The notes below the pieces were generated by a model. It was not told the origin of the DNA. It saw nothing but the letters and a program-made list of their open reading frames with translations, and did no database searches. Position numbers and translations under genes: made by a program. 7,095 nucleotides of DNA. Origin: Clostridiales bacterium. Its GTDB lineage: Bacteria; Bacillota; Clostridia; Christensenellales; Aristaeellaceae. The stretch is taken from positions 1 through 7,095 of the forward strand of contig SFOF01000112.1 in the NCBI GenBank assembly GCA_004552515.1. Reading direction: 5' to 3'. Below are positions 1 through 6,769 of this stretch, one piece after another (position 1 is the stretch's first letter; every line of letters begins with the position of its first letter).

Positions 1-2
1 AC

Positions 3-47
3 TGGGAACGCCCATACAGACGGGAATGGGCAGAGGATTGTTCCTGA
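3..47 (+). CDS. Possible 3' end of a convergent gene (14 codons visible)
   Basis: On the plus strand, the frame starting at base 3 reads WERPYRREWAEDCS and stops with TGA at 45-47, 9 bases before a hairpin that pairs better on this strand than on the other. The position of the stop fits the tail of a convergent gene entering from the left edge and sharing the terminator. The other two plus frames have no stop before the hairpin. Fourteen codons are too few to identify a family or to prove coding, so this remains a candidate only. Confidence 0.2.
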   Translation, partial: WERPYRREWAEDCS

Positions 48-48
48 T

Positions 49-99
49 AAAAATACGTCGGCCGCTCCGAATAAAGAATCGGGGCGGCCGGCGCTTTTT
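49..99. terminator. Bidirectional intrinsic terminator ending the antiporter operon
   Basis: Arms 56-70 and 79-93 pair over 15 positions around an 8-base A-rich loop (71-78). Read as plus-strand RNA this gives 13 Watson-Crick pairs and two G·U pairs, followed by T-run 95-99. Read as minus-strand RNA the two G·U positions (58/91 and 66/83) become A-C mismatches, but 13 GC-rich pairs remain, followed by TATTTTTAT (A-run at 49-53 on the plus strand). It begins 7 bases after the stop of the 717-residue gene, so it ends this operon, and it would also stop a gene arriving from the left. Confidence 0.85.
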
Positions 100-100
100 G

Positions 101-2254
101 TCAATGCAGTATGTAGGAGAAGGCGATGTAGAGGCCGATGCACAGCAGCAGCAGTCCGAAGGAAATGCTGAGCGTGATGCGCTTGACGTTGGCACTCAGC
201 TCGTCGAAGCCCGCCGCGAACACGCAGGTGAAGTTGGTCGTGATCGGGTGGCGGCGGCAGAGCGTCCTGTTGAGCAGGAAAACCACGCCGTTGAACAGGC
301 TGCCCAGCGCGTAGGTGAAGCGGTTGCCGATGGGCACGGGCTGCTTCTTGCGGCGGCGCCTGAACAGCGTGCGCCACAGGCCGAGCGCGACGGTATCGAT
401 GCCCTCGTCGCACACGCGCGCCATGAACGTGCCCATAAAGCCCAGCACGGCGCGCGCATAGTCGGCCAGTTTGTCCAGCAGATTCGTGGGCACGGCCAGC
501 AGATCGGGCAGCAGCTTTTCGAGCAGCGGGCGATAGACGAGGTTCTCAAGATCCAGCGCCTTCGGCCAGCGGTCGATGTACAGCCGCACGCCGCGCTTGT
601 CCTTTTCCATGAGCAGGGGACGCACGATCAGCAGATAAACGCCCGCGCCGATCAGCAGCGATTTGGCCGCGCCGGAGAGATTCTCCGCGTTCAGCGCGCC
701 GATGTTTTCCGCCTCGCCCGCAAAGTGCAGGAAGGAGGACATCAGCGTGGCCACGCCGCCGGAAAACGCGCTGATCATGCCCAGCGCAGGCAGCACGAGT
801 GCGCTCAGCGTCAGGGCGGCTGCGGCGGAACGGGGCATGGGCGGCAGCTTGTCGAAGGCCGCCTGCGTCTTTTCGTCGTTCTTTTCCCAGAACAGCGCGA
901 TATAGAGCTTGGTCATATAGGCCGCGGTCAGGCCGCCCGTGATGAGGAAAATAACTTCGGCCAGCTTGTAGGGCGCATAGGACAGGCCGGCGGCCTTCAG
1001 CGCCTCGATGTGCCCGAGGATCGACTCGTGCAGCAGCGATTTGCTCACATAGCCGTTGAACAGCGGCATACCGATGATGCCCAGATAGCCCATCAGGAAG
1101 GCGAAGTGCAGCAGGGGCTTGCGCCGCCCGAAGCCGCGAATGTCGTTCAGATTGAGCTTATGCGTCTGCATATACACAGCGCCCGCCGCCATGAACAGCA
1201 CCAGCTTGATCAGCGAATGATTGACCATGTGCAGCAGCGCGCCGTGAACCGCGGCGCCGCTCTCGAAGCCGGAGAGCACCGCCATGCCCACGCCCACCAG
1301 TATGAAGCCGATCTGCGACATGGACGAGCAGGCCAGCGTGCGCTTCAGATCCACCGAGAACAGCGCCAGCAGTGCGCCCACGAACATCGTAATCACGCCG
1401 AAGATCAGCATGGCGTTGCCCCAGGCCGCGTCGGCGGGCAGCATATTGGCCGCGATGACCAGCAGTCCGAACAGGCCGGTCTTGGTCAGTATGCCGGAGA
1501 GCAGCGCGCTGGCCGGAGCGGGGGCGACGGGATGCGCCTTGGGCAGCCAGATGTGCAGCGGGAAAACGCCCGCCTTGGCCGCGAAGCCGACGGCGATCAG
1601 CGCTGCGATGAGCCGCAGCTCGGAGGGCTTCACGCGTCCGGCGGCGATCAGGCTGCGGATGCCGACGAATTCCAGCGTGCCGATTTTGCTGTAGAGCATG
1701 AACAGTCCCATCAGCGTCACCATGCCGCTGATGACCGCCACGGCCATATAGGTTTCGGCGGCGCGCAGGGCGGCGGGCTTTTCATCGTGTGCCACCCAGA
1801 CGTAGCTGGTCATGGACATCAGCTCAAAGAATATGAACGCCGTGTACAGGTTGTCGGCCAGGAACACGCCGCAGGTTTCGCCCAGCGTGAGCAGGGTGAA
1901 CAGATCATAGCGGCTGCGGTGCTCGTCGCTCCTGGGAAAATAGCAGGGCGCGAACAGCCCCTGGCTCATGAACCACATGAAGGCGGCGATCATCACATAC
2001 ATGGCGCGAAAGCCGTCCAGCTTGAAGTGCAGCCCCATGCCGCAGAAGCCGTCCCAATAGAAGGACGCGCTCTGTCCCATCATTACGCGGGTCAGCGGCA
2101 CGGCGGCCAGCGCCAGCTCAAGCGCGCAGATCAGCGTCATCGCGGCGCCCTTCTGAATTTTCGTAAACCGGTCGATAACATAGGAGACAATCGCGCCCAG
2201 CATCGGAACGAATACCAGCGCGCCCAGCAGAAAATCTCCGCGCATTGTTTTCAT
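101..2254 (-). CDS. NuoL-like large antiporter subunit with C-terminal extension, 717 aa
   Basis: This is the last and largest membrane subunit of the operon. The core (residues 1-510) is a Proton_antipo_M domain with Glu144 (FFELMSM), Lys227 (GFAAKAGVFPLHIWLP), Lys258 (ILTKTG), His342/His346/Lys350 (HMVNHSLIK) and Lys405 (FNGYVSKSLLHES). The loop AHPVAPAPASALLSG is of the Hyc/Hyf/Mbh-like type. After residue 510 come a membrane segment (about 531-549), a long amphipathic stretch (about 566-630), a basic cluster (RRRRKK, 632-637), a semi-hydrophobic stretch (about 646-664) and a final membrane helix (about 694-713). A helix, long amphipathic region and anchoring helix recall the lateral helix of NuoL that straps neighbouring subunits together; this role is inferred. 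It is shorter than MrpA (about 770-800 residues) and I see no MrpB- or MbhD-like domain. The start could be the ATG at 2245 instead. A terminator follows the stop directly, so the operon ends here. Confidence 0.93.
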   Translation of the reverse strand: MKTMRGDFLLGALVFVPMLGAIVSYVIDRFTKIQKGAAMTLICALELALAAVPLTRVMMGQSASFYWDGFCGMGLHFKLDGFRAMYVMIAAFMWFMSQGLFAPCYFPRSDEHRSRYDLFTLLTLGETCGVFLADNLYTAFIFFELMSMTSYVWVAHDEKPAALRAAETYMAVAVISGMVTLMGLFMLYSKIGTLEFVGIRSLIAAGRVKPSELRLIAALIAVGFAAKAGVFPLHIWLPKAHPVAPAPASALLSGILTKTGLFGLLVIAANMLPADAAWGNAMLIFGVITMFVGALLALFSVDLKRTLACSSMSQIGFILVGVGMAVLSGFESGAAVHGALLHMVNHSLIKLVLFMAAGAVYMQTHKLNLNDIRGFGRRKPLLHFAFLMGYLGIIGMPLFNGYVSKSLLHESILGHIEALKAAGLSYAPYKLAEVIFLITGGLTAAYMTKLYIALFWEKNDEKTQAAFDKLPPMPRSAAAALTLSALVLPALGMISAFSGGVATLMSSFLHFAGEAENIGALNAENLSGAAKSLLIGAGVYLLIVRPLLMEKDKRGVRLYIDRWPKALDLENLVYRPLLEKLLPDLLAVPTNLLDKLADYARAVLGFMGTFMARVCDEGIDTVALGLWRTLFRRRRKKQPVPIGNRFTYALGSLFNGVVFLLNRTLCRRHPITTNFTCVFAAGFDELSANVKRITLSISFGLLLLCIGLYIAFSYILH

Positions 2255-2256
2255 GT

Positions 2257-2263
2257 CTCCTTT
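2257..2263 (-). promoter_or_regulatory. Ribosome binding site AAAGGAG for the 717-aa gene; start ambiguous
   Basis: AAAGGAG on the minus strand lies only 2 bases before the ATG at 2254, which is too close for efficient initiation. It is 11 bases before a second in-frame ATG at 2245. The spacing favours the second ATG, which would shorten the product by three residues (MRGDF instead of MKTMRGDF). Confidence 0.65.
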
Positions 2264-2266
2264 CTA

Positions 2267-3745
2267 TCAGTACAGCCCCGCGGCGACATTGCCGAGGAAG
2301 CGAACGAGCGGCGACGCGCACAGCCCGCCGGCGACGATGGCCGCGGTCAGTATGGCGAGCGGCAGCTTCATCCGCCAGCCGGGATCGCGGTTTTCTCCGG
2401 CCAGAGCGGCGGAGGATTCGCCCAGCGGCATGAAGTAGGCCGGCACGACGATTGTGAACAGATACACGGCCGTCAGAATCGCCGAAATAATCAGCGCGAC
2501 CGCGCCCAGCGCCGCGACGCCGCGCCCGTCCGTCATGGCGGCCGAGGCCAGCATCCATTTGCTGACGAAGCCCATCAGCGGCGGCACGCCCACCAGCGCG
2601 GCGGCGGCGACGGTGAACACGCCCATCGTGAAGGGCATGACCTTCGAGAAGCCGCGCAGCTCCTGCACATATTCGCGCTTCGTCCTGACCAGCACAGCGC
2701 CCGCGCAGAAGAACAGCGTGATCTTCATAACGCCGTGGAAAAGCATATGCGTGAGGCTGCCCGTCAGGCCGGCGGGGGACATGAGCGTCGCGCCGAATAT
2801 GATATAGCTCAGGTTGCTTACGGTCGAGTAGGCCAGGCGGCGCTTGAAGTGCTGTTCCTTGACGGCCATGACCGAACCGAACACGATGGTGAACATGGCC
2901 AGCCCCATCGCCGCGTACTGCGCCCAGGTGCCATAGAGGAAATCCGTGCCGAAGGTGTAATAGATGATGCGGATGATGGCAAACGCGCCGGCCTTAACCA
3001 CGGCCACGGCGTGCAGCAGTGCCGTCACGGGCGTCGGCGCGACCGACACAGTGGGCAGCCACGCGTGCACGGGGAAGAGAGCCGCCTTTACGCCGAAGCC
3101 CACGAACGACATCAGGAACACCGCCAGCAGCAGATCCTTTTTATCGGCGACGCGCGCCATATCCAGCATACCGCCGTAGACGAACTCGGTCGTGGGGTTC
3201 GTGCCGTAGGTCAGCACGAATATCATGCCGATGAAGGCCAGCGCCGCGCCGCTGATCGAATAGTACAGATAGGTGCGGCTGGCGTGGATGGAGGTGGTGT
3301 CCAGCTTGTGGAGCACCAGCGGCAGCGTGACCAGCGTCAGCAGCTCGTAAAACGCGTAGAGCGTGAACAGATTGCCGCTCAGCGCAATGCCGGCCGTCAC
3401 GCCGTAGCTCATCAGATAGTAGGCGAAGAATGTGTTCTCGCGCCCTTCGGCCTCCATGTATTCGAAGGCGTAGAGCGTCGCCAGCGGCCAGAGGAAGGCG
3501 ATCAGCGCGCCGAAAACGCGCGTCAGGCCGTCCACACGCAGCGTGATGGTCAGGTTTTCAGTCAGCCGCAGCGCGCTCAGCGACAGCCCCTGCCCGCGAA
3601 ACACCAGATAGAACAGCAGCGCGGAATTGGCGAGCGCGATGCACTCCACAAAGATCGAGCGCGTCCGCCGCGAGGAAAAGCGAATCAGGCCGGTCGCCAG
3701 CCCGCCGAGGATCGGCAGCAGGATCGGCACAAGCAACAGCGTCAT
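2267..3745 (-). CDS. Antiporter-like membrane subunit 3 with NuoL/MrpA-type loop (complex I subunit 5 family), 492 aa
   Basis: This is the third Proton_antipo_M subunit, with about 14 membrane segments. Key residues are Glu134 in TM5 (FYELLTL), Lys220 in TM7 (GFGVKAALFPVHAWLP), His245 and Lys251 in TM8 (ALLHAVAVVKAG), His333/His337/Lys341 (HMLFHGVMK) and Lys396 in TM12 (MGFVSKW). Its TM7-8 stretch (VAPTPVTALLHAVAVVKAG) has the spacing and histidine seen in NuoL and MrpA (APTPVSALLHAATMVKAG type), unlike its neighbours. It nevertheless lacks the C-terminal extension that NuoL and MrpA carry and is MrpD-sized. It is otherwise colinear with the 491-residue gene upstream, including SGNL, FYEL, LPLVLH, RRLAYSTVS and QELRG/EELRG blocks. 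The start ATG has only a weak GTGAGG site but is the first residue of the first hydrophobic helix and leaves a normal 24-base spacer. Both ends are complete. Confidence 0.93.
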   Translation of the reverse strand: MTLLLVPILLPILGGLATGLIRFSSRRTRSIFVECIALANSALLFYLVFRGQGLSLSALRLTENLTITLRVDGLTRVFGALIAFLWPLATLYAFEYMEAEGRENTFFAYYLMSYGVTAGIALSGNLFTLYAFYELLTLVTLPLVLHKLDTTSIHASRTYLYYSISGAALAFIGMIFVLTYGTNPTTEFVYGGMLDMARVADKKDLLLAVFLMSFVGFGVKAALFPVHAWLPTVSVAPTPVTALLHAVAVVKAGAFAIIRIIYYTFGTDFLYGTWAQYAAMGLAMFTIVFGSVMAVKEQHFKRRLAYSTVSNLSYIIFGATLMSPAGLTGSLTHMLFHGVMKITLFFCAGAVLVRTKREYVQELRGFSKVMPFTMGVFTVAAAALVGVPPLMGFVSKWMLASAAMTDGRGVAALGAVALIISAILTAVYLFTIVVPAYFMPLGESSAALAGENRDPGWRMKLPLAILTAAIVAGGLCASPLVRFLGNVAAGLY

Positions 3746-3752
3746 AATGCAG

Positions 3753-3758
3753 CCTCAC
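3753..3758 (-). promoter_or_regulatory. Weak ribosome binding site GTGAGG for the 492-aa antiporter gene
   Basis: GTGAGG lies 7 bases before the ATG at 3745, in the 24-base spacer. It is the poorest Shine-Dalgarno match of the four intra-operon starts visible here. Lower initiation or dependence on translational coupling is possible, but this is inference. Confidence 0.5.
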
Positions 3759-3769
3759 TTTCCCGCGCT

Positions 3770-5245
3770 TCACATCACCAGCGCGGCGATCGACTTGAAG
3801 AAGCCGATCAGCGCGGTGGGAAACATCCCCAGCAGCAGCGTCAGCGCGGCGAGCGCAATCAGCGGCACGAGCATCAGAGCGCCCGGCTCGGCCCTTTGCA
3901 GCGAGGCCGTGTCGAAATCCCTGCCCGGGAAGAAGGCCGCGATCGTGATCGAGAGCAGATAGCCGGCCGTCAGCACGGCGCTGACCAGCAGCACGCAGGG
4001 AACGACCCAGCTGAACGCCGTATTCGTCAGGCTCAACGCGCCCTCGGCGAGATACCACTTGCTGATGAAGCCGCACGTTGGCGGCACGCCGATCAATCCC
4101 GCGGAGAGCAGCGTAAAGCACCACATGACGGCGGGCATCTGGCGGCCGATACCGCGCAGCTCCTCCACGCGCGTCTTGCCGGTCTTATTGATGATCGCGC
4201 CGGCCGACATGAACAGGCCGTTCTTGATCACCGAGTGGAATACAATGTGCATCAGCGCCCCCACAAAGCCGATGGGTGAGAGCGTGGACAGGCCGGTCAG
4301 CACATAGGACACCTGACTCACCGTCGAATAGGCCAGCCGCTTCTTGAGCAGCCGCTCGCGATAGGCCAGCATCGAGCCCATGAACACGGTGATGAGCGCG
4401 AGCGTCATCCAGGCCGCCTGCACCCAGGTGCCGCGGATGAAATCGGCGCCCGCCAGATAGTACACCACGCGGATGATGCCCAGCACGCCCGCCTTGGTGA
4501 TCACGCCCGACAGCACGGCGCTGGCGGGAGAGGGGGCGACGGGGTGCGCCGTGGGCAGCCAGCCGTGCATCGGGAACATACCGGCCTTTACGCCGAAGCC
4601 CACGATCATGGCGAACGTGCCCCAGCGCATGAGACTCTCGTGGCCGGCCATCGATTCGGCGGTCAGCACGCCGCCGGCGGTGAAGGCCATGGTCGAGCCG
4701 TAGCGCGCATAGAAGAATACGCCCAGCAGCGCCAGCGACGCGCCGAACACGGAATAGAGCAGATACTTGACGCCCGCGGCCACGGCCTCTTTGCTCATTG
4801 TGTGCAGCACGAGCGGCAGCGTCATGAGCGTCATCAGCTCATAGAACATATACATCGTGACCAGATTGCCGCTGAAGCTCAGGCCGATCAGCACGCCCAG
4901 CGAGATCAGATAGAACAGATAGAAGCGGCCTTCGTTTTCCTCGCTCTTCATATAGTCGAACGAATAGAAGCCCACGCACAGCCACATACAAGAGATGAGC
5001 AGCGCAAACAGCTTCGAAACGCCGTCCACATGGAAATAGATCGACACCGTGTCGGTCAGCTGCCACAGCGTCAGCTCCTGAGAGCCGCGCAGCACGGCCA
5101 GCAGCACGAGCAGCGCGTTGATCACGAGGGACGCGCCCGTCAGCGCGTTGCGGGCGGAGCGGCTCTTTATGCACCCGGCCAGCAGTCCGGCAAGCACCGG
5201 CACGACGACGGGCAATATCAGCAAGATGTTATTCCACATAACCAT
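3770..5245 (-). CDS. Antiporter-like membrane subunit 2 (MrpD/complex I subunit 5 family), 491 aa
   Basis: This is the second member of the Proton_antipo_M superfamily in the operon, with about 14 transmembrane segments and a complete typical length. Key residues are Glu136 in TM5 (FYELMTL), Lys220 in TM7 (GFGVKAGMFPMHGWLP), Lys251 in TM8 (VITKAG), His333/His337/Lys341 (HIVFHSVIK) and Lys396 in TM12 (CGFISKW). The TM7-8 loop reads AHPVAPSPASAVLSG, the form I associate with Hyc/Hyf/Mbh-type and clostridial Mrp-type subunits rather than MrpA or NuoL. It is colinear with the next gene: the same motif order, almost the same length and the same positions for four of the conserved residues. The two are therefore close paralogs, probably from a tandem duplication. 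Start at the ATG 9 bases after a GAGGAGGAG site; 24-base spacers lie on both sides. It is expected to sit in the cytoplasmic membrane as one ion channel of the arm. Confidence 0.93.
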   Translation of the reverse strand: MVMWNNILLILPVVVPVLAGLLAGCIKSRSARNALTGASLVINALLVLLAVLRGSQELTLWQLTDTVSIYFHVDGVSKLFALLISCMWLCVGFYSFDYMKSEENEGRFYLFYLISLGVLIGLSFSGNLVTMYMFYELMTLMTLPLVLHTMSKEAVAAGVKYLLYSVFGASLALLGVFFYARYGSTMAFTAGGVLTAESMAGHESLMRWGTFAMIVGFGVKAGMFPMHGWLPTAHPVAPSPASAVLSGVITKAGVLGIIRVVYYLAGADFIRGTWVQAAWMTLALITVFMGSMLAYRERLLKKRLAYSTVSQVSYVLTGLSTLSPIGFVGALMHIVFHSVIKNGLFMSAGAIINKTGKTRVEELRGIGRQMPAVMWCFTLLSAGLIGVPPTCGFISKWYLAEGALSLTNTAFSWVVPCVLLVSAVLTAGYLLSITIAAFFPGRDFDTASLQRAEPGALMLVPLIALAALTLLLGMFPTALIGFFKSIAALVM

Positions 5246-5254
5246 AAGGCATGA

Positions 5255-5263
5255 CTCCTCCTC
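5255..5263 (-). promoter_or_regulatory. Ribosome binding site GAGGAGGAG for the 491-aa antiporter gene
   Basis: GAGGAGGAG on the minus strand ends 9 bases before the ATG at 5245. A second in-frame ATG at 5239 is 15 bases away and so less likely. The site lies in the 24-base spacer after the preceding gene's TGA. Confidence 0.75.
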
Positions 5264-5269
5264 GCGCCA

Positions 5270-6769
5270 TCAGGCGAACATATTAAGGCCCGCGCGAATC
5301 GCTTCAATGATGGGCTGAGAGAACGTGCCCAGGAAGAAGTTAGCCGCGATCAGGCAGACAAGCGACACGGCGAACGACGCTTTGACGCGGGCGCGGGGCG
5401 CGTTGGCCGCGCCGTCAATCGGCGGCCGGTAAAGCGTGATGACCGTTTTGAGGAAATAGATGGTGTTGAGGATCGTGCTGGCCGCCAGCACCAGCAGGAC
5501 GATCAGCGTTTCGGCGGGCCGCATCATCATGGCCGCCTTGGCGAAATAGACCTTCGAGATGAAGCCGCCCAGGAAGGGGATGCCCACCATCGAGAACGAG
5601 CCGACCGAGAACGCCACGCCGGCGATCGGATTCCTGAAGCCGCTGCCGCGCAGGCTCCGAAAGTCGGTCTTCCAGCCGGATTCCTGGATCAGGCCGGAGG
5701 TGGACAGGAAGAGCATCGATTTGGCCATGCCGTGGACGAAGATGTGGAAGACCGCCGCTACCATGCCGGCCTCCGTGCCCATGCCGATGCCCATATAGAT
5801 GTAGCCGATCTGCGCGACCGAGGAGAAGGACACCATGCGGCGCACGTCCTTTTCGCGGATGGCGCTCAGCGAGCCCATGATGATGCCCACCAGACCGAAC
5901 ACGAACAGCACGTCGTTAATGCGCGTCTGATTGACCGCGTCAAGCCCGATGACGCGATAGTAAATCTTGATCAGCAGGAAGATGTAGCCCTTCGACACCA
6001 GGCTGGACAGCACCGCCGAGGACGTGGGCGTCGAATGGCCGTACGCGTCGGGGATCCATGTGTGGAAGGGGAAGAGCGCGCTTTTGATGGCCAGGCCGAC
6101 GCTCATCAGCGCGATGGTCACGGTCAGCGCGCGCGCGTGCTCACCTGTTTCGGCCAGCACGGCCACCTGCTGCTGGATATTGCTCATCAGCAGATGTCCC
6201 GTCAGGCCGTAGAGATAGGTCAGCCCCAGCAGGAACAGGCCGCTGCCCATCAGGTTCATGATCATATAGCGCGTGGCGGCCACCAGCGTGCGTCCCTTCG
6301 AGCGGGCGACGATCAGTGCGCAGGCCGAGAGCGTCATGATTTCGACGAAGACATAGGCCGTGAACAGGTCGTTGGTGTAGACCTGCGCCAGCAGCGCCGC
6401 CATGAGCAGCTCGAGCATGATGTAATACAGGCTCTGCTTGTCGTCAAAGACATGATGGGCGACCTGCTCGATGCCGCCGACGATCGAGAGCAGCATGATG
6501 ACCGAAAACGCGATGGCCGTGATCGATTCCAGCAGGCCGACGCGGATCTCGTTGCCCCAGGGCGCGGGGAAATGACCCATCATGTAGGTGTAGAACGTGC
6601 CATAGGAGGACACATAGCCGCACAGCAGTATGCTCATCGCCAGCACGCTGCCAACCACGAACAGGCAGGCCGCGCGCGCCATTTTGCGGGGCATGATCGA
6701 CGTAAACGACGCGGAGGCGATGCACAGCAGGATGCAGAAGAAGGGAATATTCTGCCAGAAGTATTCCAA
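5270..6769 (-). CDS. MrpD-like proton-antiporter membrane subunit 1 (complex I subunit 5/NuoL-M-N family), 499 aa
   Basis: This is an integral membrane ion-translocating subunit of the Proton_antipo_M superfamily with about 14 hydrophobic segments. Visible functional residues are Glu143 in TM5 (FVEIMTL), Lys229 in TM7 (AIKSALFPFHTWIPDA), Lys260 in TM8 (LVSKGY), His342/His346/Lys350 (HIFVHGMAK) and Lys406 in TM12 (GGFISK). These match the residues known in complex I and Mrp subunits to form the ion path. The length fits MrpD/NuoM/NuoN proteins (about 480-510 residues) and both ends look complete. The start is TTG, chosen for its strong Shine-Dalgarno 8 bases upstream. It directly follows the MrpC-like gene, the same C-D order as in mrp operons, so it is the best candidate for the true MrpD equivalent. 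Its TM7-8 loop (DAYGHSTPTSSAVLSS) differs from the three downstream paralogs, and by eye it is the most divergent of the four. Transport of Na+ versus H+ cannot be decided from sequence. Confidence 0.93.
   Translation of the reverse strand: MEYFWQNIPFFCILLCIASASFTSIMPRKMARAACLFVVGSVLAMSILLCGYVSSYGTFYTYMMGHFPAPWGNEIRVGLLESITAIAFSVIMLLSIVGGIEQVAHHVFDDKQSLYYIMLELLMAALLAQVYTNDLFTAYVFVEIMTLSACALIVARSKGRTLVAATRYMIMNLMGSGLFLLGLTYLYGLTGHLLMSNIQQQVAVLAETGEHARALTVTIALMSVGLAIKSALFPFHTWIPDAYGHSTPTSSAVLSSLVSKGYIFLLIKIYYRVIGLDAVNQTRINDVLFVFGLVGIIMGSLSAIREKDVRRMVSFSSVAQIGYIYMGIGMGTEAGMVAAVFHIFVHGMAKSMLFLSTSGLIQESGWKTDFRSLRGSGFRNPIAGVAFSVGSFSMVGIPFLGGFISKVYFAKAAMMMRPAETLIVLLVLAASTILNTIYFLKTVITLYRPPIDGAANAPRARVKASFAVSLVCLIAANFFLGTFSQPIIEAIRAGLNMFA

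Noticed and set aside
1..15. Minus-strand ATG at 15 as the start of a downstream gene
   Set aside because: There is no Shine-Dalgarno before it, only five codons are visible, and it lies beyond a strong terminator.
10..31. Inverted repeat GCCCAT / ATGGGC with a 10-base loop
   Set aside because: Only six base pairs with a long loop and no flanking signal; expected by chance in GC-rich DNA.
26..4279. 1417-codon open frame on the plus strand
   Set aside because: It is the codon-aligned antisense of three membrane-protein genes. Its Gln/Arg/His/Glu/Ala-rich, low-complexity product is what the reverse of Leu/Val/Ala-rich sense codons gives, it runs across gene boundaries, and it has no recognisable domain.
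5229..5252. Eight-codon frame (ATG at 5252, TAA) overlapping the start of the 491-aa gene
   Set aside because: Its ATG is only 2 bases after the purine-rich site and the frame is tiny; it is most likely chance. An upstream-ORF role cannot be supported from sequence.
4544..5254. 236-codon plus-strand open frame
   Set aside because: This is the same aligned antisense artefact over the 491-residue antiporter gene, with the same biased composition.
3746..5269. The two 24-base spacers (3746-3769 and 5246-5269) as copies from a duplication
   Set aside because: Ungapped comparison gives only about 10 of 24 matches, largely ribosome-site purines and GC bias, so homology is not supported.
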